Source of the DNA: Bacillota bacterium
GTDB lineage: Bacteria > Bacillota > Clostridia > Acetivibrionales > DSM-1351
Length of the DNA stretch: 64,000 nt
Reading direction: 5' to 3'
Assembly: GCA_023400235.1 (NCBI GenBank)
Contig: JAEXFI010000034.1
Span: 62,001 to 126,000, forward strand
Part shown: piece after piece, positions 42,105-49,857 of the stretch
Layout of the letters: each line of letters opens with the position of its first letter
Numbering within the stretch: the stretch's first letter is position 1
The notes under the pieces: generated by a model
Seen by the model: the letters and a program-made list of their open reading frames with translations, nothing else
Databases searched by the model: none
Told to the model about the DNA's origin: nothing
Position numbers and translations under genes: made by a program

Positions 42105-42175
42105 GTATTCCAATTTGTTTGGACAAATTTTAATATTAACAGGTGGTGAATATAATTAATATAGAAGTTCTCCAG
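42105..42175 (+). promoter_or_regulatory. Copy B of the duplicated 71-bp promoter-like element
   Basis: Gap-free match to 18295-18365 with the same dyad (AATTTGT-TTGG-ACAAATT), a TATAAT at 42151-42156 and TCTCCAG at the end. Lies 63 bases before the recombinase start, so it probably drives it. Confidence 0.6.
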
Positions 42176-42237
42176 TCTTCACAAATATTCCTGGTACCTA
42201 AAGGATAATTTGGAGGCGGTAAGGGGGTAGCCGGATA

Positions 42238-43812
42238 ATGCTAGGATTCAACAAGCCTGATATCAATTATCACATCGGAATATACGTGCGGCAGAGCAGG
42301 GATGAAAATGAAGAAAATATTGAAACCATTGAAACTCAAAAAAAGCTCCTGATTGATTTTGTCAGAAGAAACAACCTTGGAACAGTTTATAAGACCTATG
42401 TGGATGATAATGTTTCAGGTTCAGGCTTTGAAAGGAATGCACTGGAAGAACTGAAAAAAGACGTGTTGTCCTGCAACGTCAATTTGATATTATTGAAGGA
42501 TCTTTCCAGGCTGGGAAGAAACAATGCAAAAACCTTGCTTTTTCTTGATTTCCTGGAGGAATACGGAGTTCGGGTCATAACCACCGACGGAAGGTATGAC
42601 AGCCTGAAGGACAATGAGACTGTGGGCATTGACACCTGGTATAACGAGAGGTATATTAGGGACATTTCAAAAAAAATAAGGGCAAACCTGCGGTTTAAAA
42701 TAGAACAGGGTGAATACATAGGTAATGCTCCATATGGATATGTGAAGTCCATAAATGAGAAAAACAGGCTGGTGGTGGATACCAGGACGGCGCCGGTGGT
42801 CCGTGAGATTTTCGGACTATACAAGCAGGGCTACGGCTATGCCGCCATTGCGGATATTCTGAATAAGAAGGGCTATCCCTCGCCTTCCTCTAAAAATTCA
42901 GACATACCGATCACACCCTGGAATCAGGTGGCTGTTCAAAGGATCTTGTGCAATCGGGTATACATTGGCGATACTGTCCAGGGGGTCAGTGAAAAAATCA
43001 GCTTTAAAAACAAAAAAACCAGAAGACTGCCCTTTGATAAATGGATTATTACTACTAATACCCATGAGCCTATTGTTAAGAATGAGGATTTTGAAGAAGT
43101 CCAGAAAATACGTGCAAAGAAACGCTCCAGCCAGGGCTATAACCGGAATATCTCCCATCTGCTCAGCAACATGCTATACTGCGGGAAGTGCGGTAAGGCC
43201 ATGTATGTGAGGGTCCGCAGAGACAGACCTGTGGGCTACATATGCAGTACCTATTCAAAGAACGGCAGCGATTGCTGTTCAAGTCACTATGTAACTGAGC
43301 AGGCGATTCTGGACGTAATATCTGACGAATTGCTGGAAATGCTGTCAAACAGGGAGCTTATAGACAATTTCAATCTGAATTGCTGCAATGAGGAGGAGGA
43401 CCGGCAAAAGCGGGCCGAGCAGGCACAAAGGCTGGAGCAGCAGATAGCAGCAAAGCAAAAGCAGCAGGATATATTGTATCTTGACCGCCTTGAGGCGAAA
43501 ATATCCGAGCAGCTGTTTATCAGAATGAACAAGGGTATTGAGGATAGGATAGTCTTGCTAAAAAAGGAAAAGGCACGGCTGCTGCAGGAGGAAAAGAAAG
43601 AGCTGGATAATATTCATTTGGCTGAAAGCCTTATAAACAGGATAAAAACCCAGGGCATAAATAAAAACATTATCGAGCAAATGGTGAACAGGGTATTGGT
43701 ATATGACGGCGGAGACAACATAGAGCTTCAAGGTATCGGTCTGGACAGGGAAGAGTTGAAAAGCGGGCTTATAGTCATAGAATATAATTATAACAATTGG
43801 AAAAGGAACTGA
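42238..43812 (+). CDS. Large serine recombinase
   Basis: A site-specific recombinase of the phage-integrase/ICE type. The catalytic domain begins IGIYVRQSRDENEENIETI with Ser20 as nucleophile and LLKDLSRLGRN later (Arg motif). The recombinase domain (about 155-270, NAPYGYVKSI...) is followed by a zinc ribbon (CGKCGKAMYV ... CSTY) and a coiled coil (390-460). All key residues are present, so it may be active. Start ATG follows GGGGG. No excisionase, phage or conjugation genes are near, so it could be a domesticated or orphan recombinase. Confidence 0.9.
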   Translation: MLGFNKPDINYHIGIYVRQSRDENEENIETIETQKKLLIDFVRRNNLGTVYKTYVDDNVSGSGFERNALEELKKDVLSCNVNLILLKDLSRLGRNNAKTLLFLDFLEEYGVRVITTDGRYDSLKDNETVGIDTWYNERYIRDISKKIRANLRFKIEQGEYIGNAPYGYVKSINEKNRLVVDTRTAPVVREIFGLYKQGYGYAAIADILNKKGYPSPSSKNSDIPITPWNQVAVQRILCNRVYIGDTVQGVSEKISFKNKKTRRLPFDKWIITTNTHEPIVKNEDFEEVQKIRAKKRSSQGYNRNISHLLSNMLYCGKCGKAMYVRVRRDRPVGYICSTYSKNGSDCCSSHYVTEQAILDVISDELLEMLSNRELIDNFNLNCCNEEEDRQKRAEQAQRLEQQIAAKQKQQDILYLDRLEAKISEQLFIRMNKGIEDRIVLLKKEKARLLQEEKKELDNIHLAESLINRIKTQGINKNIIEQMVNRVLVYDGGDNIELQGIGLDREELKSGLIVIEYNYNNWKRN

Positions 43813-43833
43813 GAAAGTTTTTTACTGATTAAT

Positions 43834-43881
43834 AAAATCCCGAAAAGCACTTACACCTATTGCGTTTCGGGATTTTTTATA
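43834..43881 (+). terminator. Intrinsic terminator after the recombinase
   Basis: Arms AAAATCCCGAAA (43834-43845) and TTTCGGGATTTT (43865-43876), then TTATATG. Confidence 0.85.
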
Positions 43882-43983
43882 TGCTAGTAAAAAGTTGGTA
43901 ATGTCAACCTCGTGTTGGAACTCATAAGTTTTTAAATAATCACCTATTATTTAATTCATTAATGAAATAATAATATGGTTATT

Positions 43984-44700
43984 TTATTTACATGGAATTT
44001 CTACTATCATATTCCATGCATTCTGTGCAGGAACTATTGCTCCTCTTTCGCGATCTTGCCACCACCAATCACTGTTCGAAGTGTTTGTAACTTTATATAC
44101 TGCGTACCCATTAGATGCAGTTCCAGGAATATAAGCTGTTACTTTACCTATTGTTTTGGCAGGTACTGTTGTTGCTGTTCCATAAGTTGTTTGGGCTGTC
44201 CAGGAACGGCTTGCAGTACCACTGACTGATGATGAAATTTTAACTTTAGCAACAATAGCATCCTTCTCAGCAGAAGTCTCAAGACCAGTTGTTCCAGATA
44301 TACCAAAAGATCCAGAGGCCGATGCTGTAAATGTTAACGTTGTTGGTGAAATGCTTTTTGAATTATCTATTCGCGTGACCCCAACGTATTGTTTTTGCCA
44401 ATCTAAATTTGAACTTGTTTCGCTATAATGATCAAAGGTATACATATATAAGAGCATTGGAACAATTATACCCTCAGCGTTCTCCTTATGTTGCTTATCA
44501 GGATTTACGGTATTAGTTACTTCAGTAGGAAAATTTGCAGGATCATATGTTGTAGAAGTTCCAGTTGATTCATTCCATATGTATCCAGTAATATTACTGG
44601 ATTTTTGAGAATACTTTTTCTCTGCTGACATTGGTGTTAATGAAAGACACAATACGGAAATTGATAAAACAGTTAAAAGTGCAATTTTTTTTAGTCTCAT
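43984..44700 (-). CDS. Secreted protein with Ser/Thr-rich beta pattern (aerolysin/ETX-like?), unknown
   Basis: A 238-residue exported protein; signal peptide 1-26 (MRLKKIALLTVLSISVLCLS), start after AGGAGAT. The middle (about 118-190) alternates small polar and hydrophobic residues (TLTFTASASGSFGISG, KVKISSSVSGTASRSW) and then has VPAKTIGKVTAYIPG. In aerolysin/epsilon-toxin proteins a similar Ser/Thr-rich hairpin is followed by V-P-x-x-T and a V-x-V-x-Y strand, so a small beta-pore-former is one reading. It could equally be an ordinary adhesive beta-sandwich. AT-rich and near a recombinase, so transferred DNA is likely. Family not recognised. Confidence 0.65.
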   Translation of the reverse strand: MRLKKIALLTVLSISVLCLSLTPMSAEKKYSQKSSNITGYIWNESTGTSTTYDPANFPTEVTNTVNPDKQHKENAEGIIVPMLLYMYTFDHYSETSSNLDWQKQYVGVTRIDNSKSISPTTLTFTASASGSFGISGTTGLETSAEKDAIVAKVKISSSVSGTASRSWTAQTTYGTATTVPAKTIGKVTAYIPGTASNGYAVYKVTNTSNSDWWWQDRERGAIVPAQNAWNMIVEIPCK

Positions 44701-44760
44701 TGTAGATCTCCTATTTTCTGTTGTTAAAATGTTTATGCGTTACTAAATAACAGGTGACGT

Positions 44761-44794
44761 TTGACATTTTATTACATATTTGGTATAATGTCAA
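44761..44794 (+). promoter_or_regulatory. Perfect-consensus promoter within an inverted repeat
   Basis: TTGACA (44761-44766), 17 bases, TATAAT (44784-44789). TTGACATT at the left and AATGTCAA (44787-44794) at the right form a perfect 8-bp dyad enclosing the promoter. Confidence 0.8.
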
Positions 44795-44855
44795 TGATGG
44801 CGTAAAATTAAAATCTTGGTGAAATCTTGGAAGTTATGTTTTTATGGAGGTCATA

Positions 44856-45368
44856 TTGAAAAAAATTATCATTGTTCTAATTATATGTTCTATAATGATT
44901 TCAATTGTAGCATGCGACTCGGCAAAAAAAGAGGTTAATAATTTAGATGTTGTACAAGATACATCCAATAAAGATGCCCATATTATCAATGAAGATTTTC
45001 TAAGAACTTTTGAGAATGCCTTCCCCAAATCTGAAATCATTTGCAAAACTATTACTGATTTAGATAATGACAAGAAAGATGATTTGGTAATAATATTTAA
45101 TGATTTTAAGCAACAAACAAAAATAACAAAATCTAATATATGTGTTGTAACGGATTATGGTATTAATGCTTTAGATTTATCAGGAAACACCTTAAATTAC
45201 CAGTTTGCAGATGGTTCGGAATCATTAAAAATATTGCAGAATCCAACAAGAGCGAGTGTAAAACTTATAGAAGTAAAAACTAATAAAATTGTTGACTTTC
45301 AGGTAACTATGACGATGGATAAAAAAGAAAAAATTACAAACTTTAAAATTGAGTCCATAGAACAATAA
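44856..45368 (+). CDS. Small lipoprotein, unknown
   Basis: A 170-residue lipoprotein from a TTG start at 44856, 5 bases after GGAGG; the upstream in-frame ATG (44844) overlaps the ribosome site. The signal peptide ends SIMISIVAC with the lipid Cys. The mature part is acidic/lysine-rich, with ITDLDNDKKDDLVIIFNDF, which resembles an FG-GAP or calcium-type D-x-D-x-D turn. No family recognised. A terminator follows. Confidence 0.6.
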   Translation: MKKIIIVLIICSIMISIVACDSAKKEVNNLDVVQDTSNKDAHIINEDFLRTFENAFPKSEIICKTITDLDNDKKDDLVIIFNDFKQQTKITKSNICVVTDYGINALDLSGNTLNYQFADGSESLKILQNPTRASVKLIEVKTNKIVDFQVTMTMDKKEKITNFKIESIEQ

Positions 45369-45474
45369 ATTAAGTGTTAGTAATCTCTATATAGGCACTC
45401 CAGTTCGAGGGAAGCAATATGGTATTGCCTATGCAGACTTATAACTTAAACTTATTATAAATAAAGCCAATGTC

Positions 45475-45512
45475 AAATAACCATCACTTTACTTGCATGG
45501 TTATTTTATTTT
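45475..45512 (+). terminator. Intrinsic terminator
   Basis: Arms AAATAACCAT (45475-45484) and ATGGTTATTT (45497-45506), followed by TATTTTG. Confidence 0.75.
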
Positions 45513-45647
45513 GTCAACGTTTTAAGCTTTTTGCGTGTTTATTTGTGACGGCTTTGAGATTTGGTTTTTCATTTATGTTATGTTAATTGAAGTATGCAAG
45601 TATTTAACAAATAGTTATCTGTTTTGTTTATTGAAATTACACCATAT

Positions 45648-45712
45648 AAGCCTGCTTTTATGCCGATATAAGGCATTATAGAGCAAAAGTGAATTTAGGA
45701 GGCAGGTTTTTG
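45648..45712. repeat. Nested inverted repeats in AT-rich DNA
   Basis: Outer AAGCCTGC (45648-45655) with GCAGGTTT (45702-45709, one G-T pair) followed by TTTG; inner TGCC-GATATAA-GGCA (45661-45675). Folds as a branched hairpin. May be a terminator or the end of a lost mobile element. Confidence 0.45.
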
Positions 45713-45722
45713 ATTGAAAATT

Positions 45723-45815
45723 AAATATTGAAATTATTTGAATTTGAACTATTTGAATTTTTAAACTATTTGAAATTATTTGAATGCTTTTGAATTTTTT
45801 TGAATTTTTATACTT
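45723..45815. repeat. Degenerate TTTGAA-rich tandem array
   Basis: Seven to eight copies of ATTTGAAT/ATTTGAAA words spaced by 6-12 bases in almost pure A/T sequence. No frame on either strand is convincing. Confidence 0.6.
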
Positions 45816-46181
45816 AAAATTGTCGTTATGTGTATTGACATTTATCAAAACATGGTATATTATGTAATATAAGTTAATGCTTATGGGATTTTCAAATTTT
45901 ATGCTGTTATAAACCTTACAGCAAGTAACCCAGTCTTAAAGAAATATCTTATCTTACGGTACCCGAAATAATGTAAAGCCACATACAGCCAGCAGATAAA
46001 GCCGGTTATATTCTGTACCCGTTCAAAGGAATTGAATGTGGGGCCGCTTGCAGCCTTGTAATATTCTATTGTCAATCATATTGCATCAAACAGGACAACT
46101 TCTGACCCGAAATCTTGAAATGAATTCTAATAAAACGCATGCCATAAAGTTAAACGTAACGTAGGAAAGCAGGGAGAAACC
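45816..46181 (+). other. Leader of the SLH operon, possible structured RNA
   Basis: No gene. Upstream of the SLH start (46182, SD GGGAG) lies GTAAAGCCACATACAGCCAG (from about 45973) followed by AAAGCCGGTTAT. These recall parts of a c-di-GMP-I (GEMM) aptamer, but the first conserved block and stems do not fit well. Confidence 0.3.
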
Positions 46182-47477
46182 ATGAAAATTTTATCCAAAA
46201 CTGTTAAAGCAGCAATAATTTCATTGCTTTTAGTCTCAGTGTCAGTGCTCTCAAATTTTCAAATAATCAACGCCCTTTCAGGAACTGGATTTACAGACAT
46301 TAAAACAACCTCCTGGTATGCAGCATACGTTGGGAAACTTGTGGAGCTGAAAATAACCTCCGGCATTGGGAACAACAAATTCGGACCTGATAAAAATGTA
46401 ACTCGTGCAGAATTTGTTACTTTTATTTGCAAAGCCACAGGACTTGAACGATTAAAGGGCTATGACTTCAAGGACACAGCCGGGCATTGGGCCGCAGAAT
46501 GGATAACAGCAGCGGTAACCGCGGACATAATAGATAAAGGGACAGGCTTTGAACCAAACAAGGCGGTGACAAGGCAGCAAGCAGTTGAAATGCTGTGCAG
46601 GGCGTTAAAGCTGGAGGCCGACACCACATTGCCAACGCCCTATGCAGATGTGGTGGTCGACCCAGGATACAGCAGTGCGGCTTTTAAGGAATATTTGATG
46701 CTGGGTACCTTGTCTGGGCAAAACAGGTACTTTAAGCCTGACAGCAATATTACAAGGGCAGAAACCGCCGCAGTGATAGTAAATGTTTATGACTATAAAA
46801 CTGATCCCGGGAAGTTTAAGGCGGGCAAGCTGGCTGAAGCCCAGGCCCAAAACGCAGCGCTGGAGGAGACGGCACGTTTTGCAGCCTGGAAGGACAGTGT
46901 AAAGAATATACCTCCCTCATTGCTGAATAATACGCAAGGACTGTATAAGAACATGTCACCCTACGAAAGCAATAAATATCTTGTAAATCAGACTGACTAC
47001 CTGAAGAACTGGGGAGCTAAATACAAAATGACACCTGAAGAATTTGAAAAAGAAATGGTGAGGGTTGGGGGGAGGTTTATGAATACCTGGTATAATGCTA
47101 ACTACGAAAAGATTGACCAATTAAAAGCAGATTTAAGTTCAGTTATGGAATCAAATGCAATAAGAAATGATTTGCAGAGGAACATAGAATATGTTGCTAA
47201 AAACAAGTTTGTTTCTCAAGGTAATTTTATGACAAGCGTAGGAATGCTTGTCTTTGCAGATTGGGGTAATCCTGTTTTAAGGGGTACTATCAGATATAGA
47301 TACATGAGTCCTACAAGCTTGACTGTTGTTAAATCTGAAAATGTTGGTGAAACAGGAAGACATATTGAACTGGGGGTATGGTATGAACAAGACTATGAAG
47401 TTAATTTTCTACCACAAAAAGATGGACTTAAATGTAGCCGTATGAGAGCTATATCTAATATAAGAATATCTGGTTAA
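46182..47477 (+). CDS. S-layer-homology (SLH) domain surface protein
   Basis: A cell-wall-anchored exported protein. Signal peptide 1-31. Three SLH modules occupy about 36-215 (FTDIKTTSWYAAYVGKLVEL, FKDTAGHWAAEWITAAV, YADVVVDPGYSSAAFKEYLM), each with the TRAE/TRQQ motif used for secondary wall polymer binding. The C-terminal 215 residues, with a helical part and the beta-rich RGTIRYRYMSPTSLTVVKSE, are unlike any family I know. First of three closely packed genes (gaps 10 and 6 bases), so it may be the anchor of a surface complex. Confidence 0.85.
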   Translation: MKILSKTVKAAIISLLLVSVSVLSNFQIINALSGTGFTDIKTTSWYAAYVGKLVELKITSGIGNNKFGPDKNVTRAEFVTFICKATGLERLKGYDFKDTAGHWAAEWITAAVTADIIDKGTGFEPNKAVTRQQAVEMLCRALKLEADTTLPTPYADVVVDPGYSSAAFKEYLMLGTLSGQNRYFKPDSNITRAETAAVIVNVYDYKTDPGKFKAGKLAEAQAQNAALEETARFAAWKDSVKNIPPSLLNNTQGLYKNMSPYESNKYLVNQTDYLKNWGAKYKMTPEEFEKEMVRVGGRFMNTWYNANYEKIDQLKADLSSVMESNAIRNDLQRNIEYVAKNKFVSQGNFMTSVGMLVFADWGNPVLRGTIRYRYMSPTSLTVVKSENVGETGRHIELGVWYEQDYEVNFLPQKDGLKCSRMRAISNIRISG

Positions 47478-47487
47478 GGATTTAAAG

Positions 47488-49851
47488 ATGAAAAAAGCGT
47501 TTAATAAAACTATATACTTTATAATAATTATTTCTATTCTTATGAATGCACGTATTTCTGTTAAAGCAGGTTTGGAACAAGGTGCTTTACAAGTAACATA
47601 TGACGGAGCTTTTCCAAAAGAGCACCAGGCACTGGCTATGAGTGTCAACTCCGTCGCTTCAAGCTCTCCCCTTCAAGCCTTCTGTGTGGGCTGGAACTTT
47701 ACCTTCAGCAATGAAAGAGGAAGTGTGCAGGTGTACGTGCCACTTTCGCACATTGATACTGACGGTGGCGGCAGAACCTACACCTTTCCCCTGACTACCG
47801 GCTGGACAAAAGAGTTTACGGGCATTTCAGGTGGCTTGTCCATTCGTGATCTGGTAAACAATAAATCAAAATATGATGCAATCATAAAAGCAGGCTGCAC
47901 CGTATATGCAGACGCAAGAATTCAAAAATACAGCTATTCCCCTTATCCTGCCCCAAAGGGAACGTATACTCCTCTAAATACATATGCCAACAGCAATTCA
48001 GACATAGACAGCAGCTTTTCAGAATTTTCTCAGGATTTTAAAATTAATACAAGAAGTGATTATTTCAACCTGAGTTACCAGCTTGAAGCGGAACCTGTGC
48101 TGCCCACTCCCAATGTGAATATAACCCTGCCTGCAGACGGCACTGTGGTGGTGCAGGGAACGGAGGTAACCTTCAAAGGCTTTGGAACAGGGGTTCATCA
48201 TATTGAAGGGTATGTAAACGCAAAATTAATTAGTGTACATAACAATCCCAGCAGCGATATAACTGTTCAAATGAAGTATGAAACAACTGTAAAGCTTGAC
48301 ACTGTCGGACAGTATACCTTTCAGATAAAGGGCCGGAATACGGCAACAGCAAGCGAAGAGGGAACGCTTCTGGCCTCGTCGGCCATACATACGGTTCAAG
48401 TGATTTCACCGCCCCCTGATTCAGGAAACATTTATGTCAAGTGCATTGATATTGATACCGGCACAGAAATTTCAGATACAGCCCGGACAATACCGGGAGT
48501 GTCCTTCGGAACTGCAAAAACCATAGAAATGCCTATTTTGTCAGGCTATACCGGTCAAGGCTCTTACCAGACCTTTTCAGCGGCATTCCCGGAGCAGCTG
48601 AAAATAACTGCTGACTCCTCTCAGAAAGTAACACTTACCCAAATTAATAAAAACGCATATGTATATTTCTGGTATAAAGCCAAGCCGGTACAGCTATCCC
48701 TGCCGCCGGTGGCGGTAATAAATTTGCCGGCGCAGGAGTATGCAGGAAATGATGTTAATTTTGACGGTTATCTCAGCCATGACCCGGACGGATATATTAC
48801 AGAGTATAAGTGGGGGCTGCAGGGAGCCGGACAGCAGCTTACCCGCAACACAGATCACGGCTCAACCTGGTATGCCGCACCGGGCATATACAACGTAGAC
48901 CTTACGGTAACAGACAATGAAAACAATTCAGGATATACCACAAGGCCCATTCATATTTTAGAACCATTTCCCCAGGCGAAAATCATTACTTCGGGAAAAA
49001 TAAAGGAAAATAGGAAGATTACTCTGGATGCGGCTCAAAGCTTCACACCAAACCACTATCCCATAGACTGGTCAAAAACCACCTGGAGTATAGAACCTGT
49101 ATGCAATCTGTCAGGAACGGCAATAACCTGGAGTGACCTGGCTGATGACGATACAGGAGTCAGACTTGAAGATGGCACGATTGCAGCCATAGGAGAAAAG
49201 ACCAATCAGACTGTACTTTTGAGTGGACAAAGGCAATTTGATTTTCAGACCAGAAAAGCCGGAGTGTACAAGGCTACTGTGTATGTGGAGAATACGGCAG
49301 GTATCAGGTATAACAGTACTGCGGTGCAATTGATTACCGTTGCAAAAGATTTGCCGCCTGTTGCGGGAGTGACCGTTACCGCAGCAAATATACGCGACAG
49401 GGAGACCGGACTTTCACAAAATTATGGAATTTGCCGTTTATACTGTGTCAGTGTATCGCCAGATGGAGACACAATCGGCAAACGCTCCTGGAGTATTGCA
49501 TACGATGCGGACAATGACGGCGACTTTGACAAAAGCTTTATTGATGTAAATGGAATATATGGCGTAAAAGGCTCAGTGATTCCAGTACCGCAGGAGAGCC
49601 CCAGAACTCAGATTTTAAGAGCTGACTTTGATTTGAGGGGGTTTGCCGGTTCCTATAATCCAAAGGATGCCAGTACCTGGATGCAGGTGATTGTTGATAG
49701 TGACAATGATCCGGTAGCGGAGGTATATACCTATGAGGTGGGCAATTATGGGACGGAATTATGTGTGGAAGAATATATAGGTCCTGAGGAAGCAATCATA
49801 GAGCTGATAAAACGGGAAGATTATAAAACCAATACTATAAGAAGTTGGTGA
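47488..49851 (+). CDS. Large secreted multidomain protein with MucBP- and PKD-like domains
   Basis: A 787-residue exported protein; signal peptide 1-27. In order: an N-terminal unknown domain (30-205); an Ig-like region (210-310); a MucBP-like domain (315-405, GNIYVKCIDIDTGTEIS ... VYFWYKAK); a PKD domain (410-490, FDGYLSHDPDGYITEYKW); further beta-sandwiches (500-625); and a C-terminal domain with DADNDGDFDKS, a likely calcium loop. No anchor of its own, no catalytic motif. I recall large Firmicutes proteins of this look labelled only by DUF numbers. Gene spacing of 10 and 6 bases on either side supports one operon. Confidence 0.75.
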   Translation: MKKAFNKTIYFIIIISILMNARISVKAGLEQGALQVTYDGAFPKEHQALAMSVNSVASSSPLQAFCVGWNFTFSNERGSVQVYVPLSHIDTDGGGRTYTFPLTTGWTKEFTGISGGLSIRDLVNNKSKYDAIIKAGCTVYADARIQKYSYSPYPAPKGTYTPLNTYANSNSDIDSSFSEFSQDFKINTRSDYFNLSYQLEAEPVLPTPNVNITLPADGTVVVQGTEVTFKGFGTGVHHIEGYVNAKLISVHNNPSSDITVQMKYETTVKLDTVGQYTFQIKGRNTATASEEGTLLASSAIHTVQVISPPPDSGNIYVKCIDIDTGTEISDTARTIPGVSFGTAKTIEMPILSGYTGQGSYQTFSAAFPEQLKITADSSQKVTLTQINKNAYVYFWYKAKPVQLSLPPVAVINLPAQEYAGNDVNFDGYLSHDPDGYITEYKWGLQGAGQQLTRNTDHGSTWYAAPGIYNVDLTVTDNENNSGYTTRPIHILEPFPQAKIITSGKIKENRKITLDAAQSFTPNHYPIDWSKTTWSIEPVCNLSGTAITWSDLADDDTGVRLEDGTIAAIGEKTNQTVLLSGQRQFDFQTRKAGVYKATVYVENTAGIRYNSTAVQLITVAKDLPPVAGVTVTAANIRDRETGLSQNYGICRLYCVSVSPDGDTIGKRSWSIAYDADNDGDFDKSFIDVNGIYGVKGSVIPVPQESPRTQILRADFDLRGFAGSYNPKDASTWMQVIVDSDNDPVAEVYTYEVGNYGTELCVEEYIGPEEAIIELIKREDYKTNTIRSW

Positions 49852-49857
49852 CAAAAA

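Noticed and set aside
45615..45848. 77-codon minus-strand frame rich in Ile, Asn and Lys
   Set aside because: Translation of the TTTGAA array; low-complexity AT artefact.
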